Shown here piece after piece: positions 61,562-64,000 of a stretch of DNA of 64,000 nucleotides; position 1 is the stretch's first letter, and each line of letters begins with the position of its first letter. The position numbers were made by a program, and so were the translations under genes. Source of the DNA: Bdellovibrio sp. SKB1291214. Its GTDB lineage: Bacteria; Bdellovibrionota; Bdellovibrionia; Bdellovibrionales; Bdellovibrionaceae. The stretch is taken from assembly GCF_002209355.2 (NCBI RefSeq), contig NZ_CP106855.1, positions 558,001 through 622,000 of the forward strand, read 5' to 3'. Under the pieces are notes generated by a model. That model ran no database searches. It was not told the DNA's origin and saw only the letters and a list, made by a program, of their open reading frames with translations.

Positions 61562-61871
61562 CATTGAAGAGACAAGTCTTGAGCGTATGGAAGCTCTGCT
61601 ATCTCATTCTGCAATGGGAGTTCACGTTCTGTTTGATAACAGAGCCATTGCTGATGTTCTTAAAGAAGTCACAGACGACAAAGACTTCTACAGCTTCGAC
61701 AAAATGAAAAAGGTCCAAGACGTGATGACAGAACTCATCGCGAAGAAAACCTATTTCGAGAAGATGGCGTATTTGCAGGCATTGGACTCAGAATCCTACC
61801 AAATGCTGGTCCGCGCGTATTTTCACATTGTCGAAAATACGGTTCGCGCCAATCACGAACACGCTCACTAA
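61554..61871 (+). CDS. Small helical protein of unknown function
   Basis: 105 residues. I choose TTG 61554 because AAGGAGG lies five bases upstream; an earlier TTG at 61524 has none. The protein (MANIEETSLERMEALLSHSA, DKDFYSFDKMKKVQDVMTEL, FHIVENTVRANHEHAH) is wholly helical with no signal peptide; the His-rich C-terminus may bind metal. It ends at a strong terminator. Confidence 0.7.
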   Translation: MANIEETSLERMEALLSHSAMGVHVLFDNRAIADVLKEVTDDKDFYSFDKMKKVQDVMTELIAKKTYFEKMAYLQALDSESYQMLVRAYFHIVENTVRANHEHAH

Positions 61872-61902
61872 ATCCGTTTCCGTTGAAACGGATTTTTTTT
61901 GG
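61871..61902 (+). terminator. Strong intrinsic terminator
   Basis: A 9-bp perfect stem AATCCGTTT / AAACGGATT, 6-base loop, run of T. Confidence 0.9.
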
Positions 61903-62097
61903 CTTCGCCTCTGCGAGGCCACACCTCTCTGACACTTCTGCACGACGAAGTGATTAATTCTTATTCACTTTTCAAAACATTTTGATGTGTTTTGGGAAGT
62001 TCGAAATTTCCGTCGAAAAGTTAGAGTCCTAATTCGACATCAAATTCAGAAAATAATGCAACGCAGGATTCCGATGTTATCCTTATGGAAAGGACCC

Positions 62098-62175
62098 ATG
62101 AACTCGGATGTCCTTCGCGGGCGCAGGGATGCGCAAAGCCCACTGAATAATGTTTTCCCACCGCAAAGCCGATAA
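62098..62175 (+). CDS. Putative 25-residue leader peptide
   Basis: ATG at 62098 with AAAGGA three bases upstream of the spacer ACCC... reads MNSDVLRGRRDAQSPL, then NNVFPPQSR and TAA (62173-62175). The stop lies in the 5' arm of the terminator over the next start. This layout is that of a translated leader controlling an attenuator; it has no cluster of a single amino acid. It occupies part of the 312-base gap 61872-62183, whose other content is a terminator and a small hairpin (CAAAACA / TGTTTTG, 61973-61994). Confidence 0.35.
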   Translation: MNSDVLRGRRDAQSPLNNVFPPQSR

Positions 62176-62219
62176 GGGATATTGTGAAATATCGACGTCT
62201 CTTATCGGCTTTCTTTTTT
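62165..62219 (+). terminator. Terminator overlapping the start codon of the gene at 62184
   Basis: A 12-bp perfect stem AAAGCCGATAAG (62165-62176) / CTTATCGGCTTT (62201-62212) followed by CTTTTTTTTC. The loop holds an inner hairpin GATATT / AATATC whose loop is the GTG start codon. The ribosome-binding site AAGGG is in the stem. Confidence 0.75.
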
Positions 62220-62510
62220 TTCTTAGTGCCCGTACTCGCACAGGCGGAGTACCGCGTTTTCGTATTGAAAATTTCAAAGAGAGCACCGGCAGGCACTGCG
62301 ACCCGGGCTCCAGCTGATGGCGGCCAAGGCTTTCGTCTAGTAGAGAGCACCCTGGACCCCGAACAGTACCGATCCTTCTATCCCGTCGCACCTGATGAAG
62401 ACATTACCTATATCGATACGTGGCGCTGCTATGGTCGAACCGGCGACTTTGCTCCGCACTGCCCCAACCCTAAAGGCCAGAATCCCTCCGAACAAACTCC
62501 GGCATCTTAA
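62184..62510 (+). CDS. Small exported protein of unknown function
   Basis: 108 residues from GTG 62184 (AAGGG six bases upstream). Signal peptide MKYRRLLSAFFFFLVPVLAQ, whose Phe run is encoded by the terminator U-tract. The mature part has two cysteines (WRCYGRTG, PHCPNPK). No family recognised. Expression would need read-through of the hairpin or translation that opens it. Confidence 0.6.
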   Translation: MKYRRLLSAFFFFLVPVLAQAEYRVFVLKISKRAPAGTATRAPADGGQGFRLVESTLDPEQYRSFYPVAPDEDITYIDTWRCYGRTGDFAPHCPNPKGQNPSEQTPAS

Positions 62511-62542
62511 TCGAATTGCCTCTTTTTGATACACTAGTGGAT

Positions 62543-63826
62543 ATGTCATCTATCGACAATTCCACACGTAAAGCGCAGCAAGCCGAACTGAATGATCTTC
62601 AGACGGAATTCAATCGCAAGAAAAAGCAGATCTCCAAAGAAAATGAAACTCAACTGGCCGATCTACGCGATTACTATGCTGATAAAAGAGAAAACGTGCG
62701 TGAGACGAACGAGGCCGCGATCAATCACATTCGTGATCGTCAAAAAGAATTGGTCGATACCTCGGCGGAACAACGTCGTCAGCTAGCTGATAACTACAAT
62801 GCTAAAACGGCTTCCCTGCAAAAGGGATATGACGAAAAACTTAACGAAACTCGTGATAAACGCCAACAGCAATTAGCGACAGTGCAAGCGGACTCCGCAA
62901 ACAAAATTAAGGAAACTCAAGACTATACTCAAGGGCAAGTAAACTCCATTCGCGAAAAATCTGCCCAAGATGTTCAAGTCGCTAAGGAGCGCTACAATAA
63001 AGAGATGAAGGATATCAATTCCTTCGCGCAGAAACGCGTGGACAACCAACGTGCCCAAAACGAAATGACATTGAATAACGAGATTGAACGAGGCAAAGCC
63101 TCTCAAGAACGTTTGCGTAATACACAAGAAAAGCAATACACAGAAGTTCGTGAGCGAGGAGAATCAAAAATCGCCATCGCTCAAGAGCAAAATGAAAAGA
63201 AATTAGTTCGCTCCAATGCTGACGCTGAAAATCGTTATGAAAAACAACAAAAGCAGTGGGATAGCAAAGAAAAGAACCTAAATGCTCAGTACAGCCAGCG
63301 TGTGATGCAAAATAAAAAAGCGTACGAAAAAGAGCTTAAAACTCAGAACGAACATTTCAAGAGCACCTATCAGAAAAACGACGCTGCGAACCGTGAGTCT
63401 TTGAATATTCAAGAAGACATGTACGCGAAAGAACTGGCAACTACACGCCAGGAATTCGTAAAACAAGCAGCCAAGTACTCTTCGAAAGAAAACGATCCAT
63501 TTTACAAAATCGAAAATCGTGGCAGCGTGATGCACGAAACTCCGAATTTCTATGTTCTACGTGCCTTCGTCCCTGAGCACGAAAAAGACAGCGTCAGAGT
63601 CTCGATCCAAAACGACAAAGCGATGGTTTCTGGGCAGCGCTCCTTTAAAGACAACATCGCAGACGACACTAAGAAAGTAACTTCCAGCAGCTATCAAACC
63701 TTCCGGGAAGAGTTCGCTTTCGATAAGCCCATCATCTCTGAAGGTATGACCCGCGAACGGGACGGCGACTTCGTGGTTTACACGATCCCTAAAGGCAACA
63801 TCTCGGGCTACAGCCGCAAAGCTTAA
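62543..63826 (+). CDS. Coiled-coil protein with C-terminal Hsp20-like (alpha-crystallin) domain
   Basis: 427 residues from ATG 62543 (MSSIDNSTRK); the frame runs to 62516. Residues about 5-320 are an almost uninterrupted Lys/Glu/Gln/Arg-rich coiled coil with many R-E-K and Q-E-K heptads. The last 95 residues form a beta-domain: YVLRAFVPEHEKDSVRVSIQ, DKAMVSGQRSF, REEFAFDKPI, DGDFVVYTIPKGN, an alpha-crystallin-like pattern including the usual ...V.I.NDKAMVSG strand pair. The coiled coil is unusual for this fold. Possible structural chaperone; the cellular role is unknown. Confidence 0.75.
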   Translation: MSSIDNSTRKAQQAELNDLQTEFNRKKKQISKENETQLADLRDYYADKRENVRETNEAAINHIRDRQKELVDTSAEQRRQLADNYNAKTASLQKGYDEKLNETRDKRQQQLATVQADSANKIKETQDYTQGQVNSIREKSAQDVQVAKERYNKEMKDINSFAQKRVDNQRAQNEMTLNNEIERGKASQERLRNTQEKQYTEVRERGESKIAIAQEQNEKKLVRSNADAENRYEKQQKQWDSKEKNLNAQYSQRVMQNKKAYEKELKTQNEHFKSTYQKNDAANRESLNIQEDMYAKELATTRQEFVKQAAKYSSKENDPFYKIENRGSVMHETPNFYVLRAFVPEHEKDSVRVSIQNDKAMVSGQRSFKDNIADDTKKVTSSSYQTFREEFAFDKPIISEGMTRERDGDFVVYTIPKGNISGYSRKA

Positions 63827-63835
63827 CACTGGTAT

Positions 63836-64000
63836 TCAGCGCTGACCGTACAACTCCGTTAGCTTCGGCGAAATGCCCCACTTAGTACCGGGACCAGATA
63901 AAACATTGGCAGCTGAATTTCCGCAGATTTTGATTCCATAAACTGTGCTGAAAACTTTAAATTGCACACTAGAACATCGTCGTTCAAACCCGGAATATGC
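63836..64000 (-). CDS. Partial CDS running off the right edge
   Basis: The minus strand is open for 55 codons from the window edge to a TGA at 63836-63838. The C-terminal end reads like a real protein (ERRCSSVQFKVFSTVYGIKI, GNSAANVLSGPGTKWGISPK) with two cysteines. Convergent with the coiled-coil gene. No family can be named from this fragment. Confidence 0.6.
   Translation of the reverse strand, partial: AYSGFERRCSSVQFKVFSTVYGIKICGNSAANVLSGPGTKWGISPKLTELYGQR

Noticed and set aside
62113-62143. GGGCGCAGGGATGCGCAAAGCCC resembling part of repeat copy B
   Set aside because: Only a dozen bases agree with the core and they are self-complementary, so chance similarity is likely.
61987-62175. A 62-residue frame before the attenuator-like hairpin
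   Set aside because: The start has no ribosome-binding site and the composition is unlike a protein; only the last 25 codons, with a good ribosome-binding site, are kept as a possible leader.
1-64000. Searches by eye for tRNA, rRNA, CRISPR, IS and prophage genes
   Set aside because: No cloverleaf T-loop signature, no regular direct repeats with spacers and no transposase or phage motifs were found; a tRNAscan or Rfam run would be needed to exclude small RNAs.

Overview
The window looks like chromosomal DNA of a Bdellovibrio-like predatory member of the Bdellovibrionota. This is inferred from gene content, not from a marker gene. The DNA is dense in lipoproteins and secreted proteins, carries two subtilases and a secreted HNH nuclease, and has a type IV pilin operon, a TIGR02147-type HTH protein, and a mix of ClpS/ClpA, MutS2, Lnt and CpxP-like genes. 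No rRNA, tRNA, CRISPR array, transposase or prophage gene was seen.

Layout. 0-3 kb: an ADP-ribosylglycohydrolase cut by the left edge, downstream of a secreted nuclease; then an unknown gene coupled to a Crp/Fnr regulator. 3.0-3.65 kb: a gene-free stretch with two copies of an imperfect-palindrome repeat (a third lies at 58.2 kb). 3.65-8.7 kb: an OmpA-like lipoprotein with a CsbD-like protein, Pcm diverging from OxyR, Dps with an OxyR-box-like promoter, a KH protein and an LTxxQ protein. 8.9-14.4 kb: a two-component system whose kinase has a Gly-Pro-rich sensor, then a Met/Gly-rich secreted protein. 14.5-17.5 kb: a MarR / prodomain-like protein / subtilase operon. 17.7-21.3 kb: small exported proteins (one behind a sigma-54-type promoter), DUF924, a chemoreceptor and DUF1904.

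21.4-28.0 kb is the most interesting block: mmsA, URC1-type GTP-cyclohydrolase-II homologue, URC4/DUF1688, uracil phosphoribosyltransferase, uridine kinase and an APC permease, nearly all overlapping or tightly spaced. It reads as a URC-type uracil catabolic operon in which mmsA could consume the C3 end product, which would let a predator use prey RNA pyrimidines as carbon and nitrogen.

28-37 kb: a truncated haemoglobin, PhnA-like, LEA-like and CsbD-like stress proteins, a sorbosone-dehydrogenase-like propeller, DnaJ, and a pilin / TPR / GT-C operon that could glycosylate the pilin. 37-43 kb: clpS-clpA, htpX and a Slt70-type lytic transglycosylase lipoprotein. 43.6-48 kb: a second subtilase and a GT2 / membrane / LpxA-like envelope-glycan operon. 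48.8-54.2 kb: lnt-mutS2-lipase maturation factor family. 54.3-64 kb: an HTH protein, BNR-repeat and vWA lipoproteins, an MFS transporter, a protein with a duplicated PBECR-like domain, small coupled ORFs, and a coiled-coil/alpha-crystallin fusion. At two places (40.9 and 62.2 kb) an intrinsic terminator sits over the start codon of the next gene, and its U-tract encodes the Phe-rich signal peptide core.
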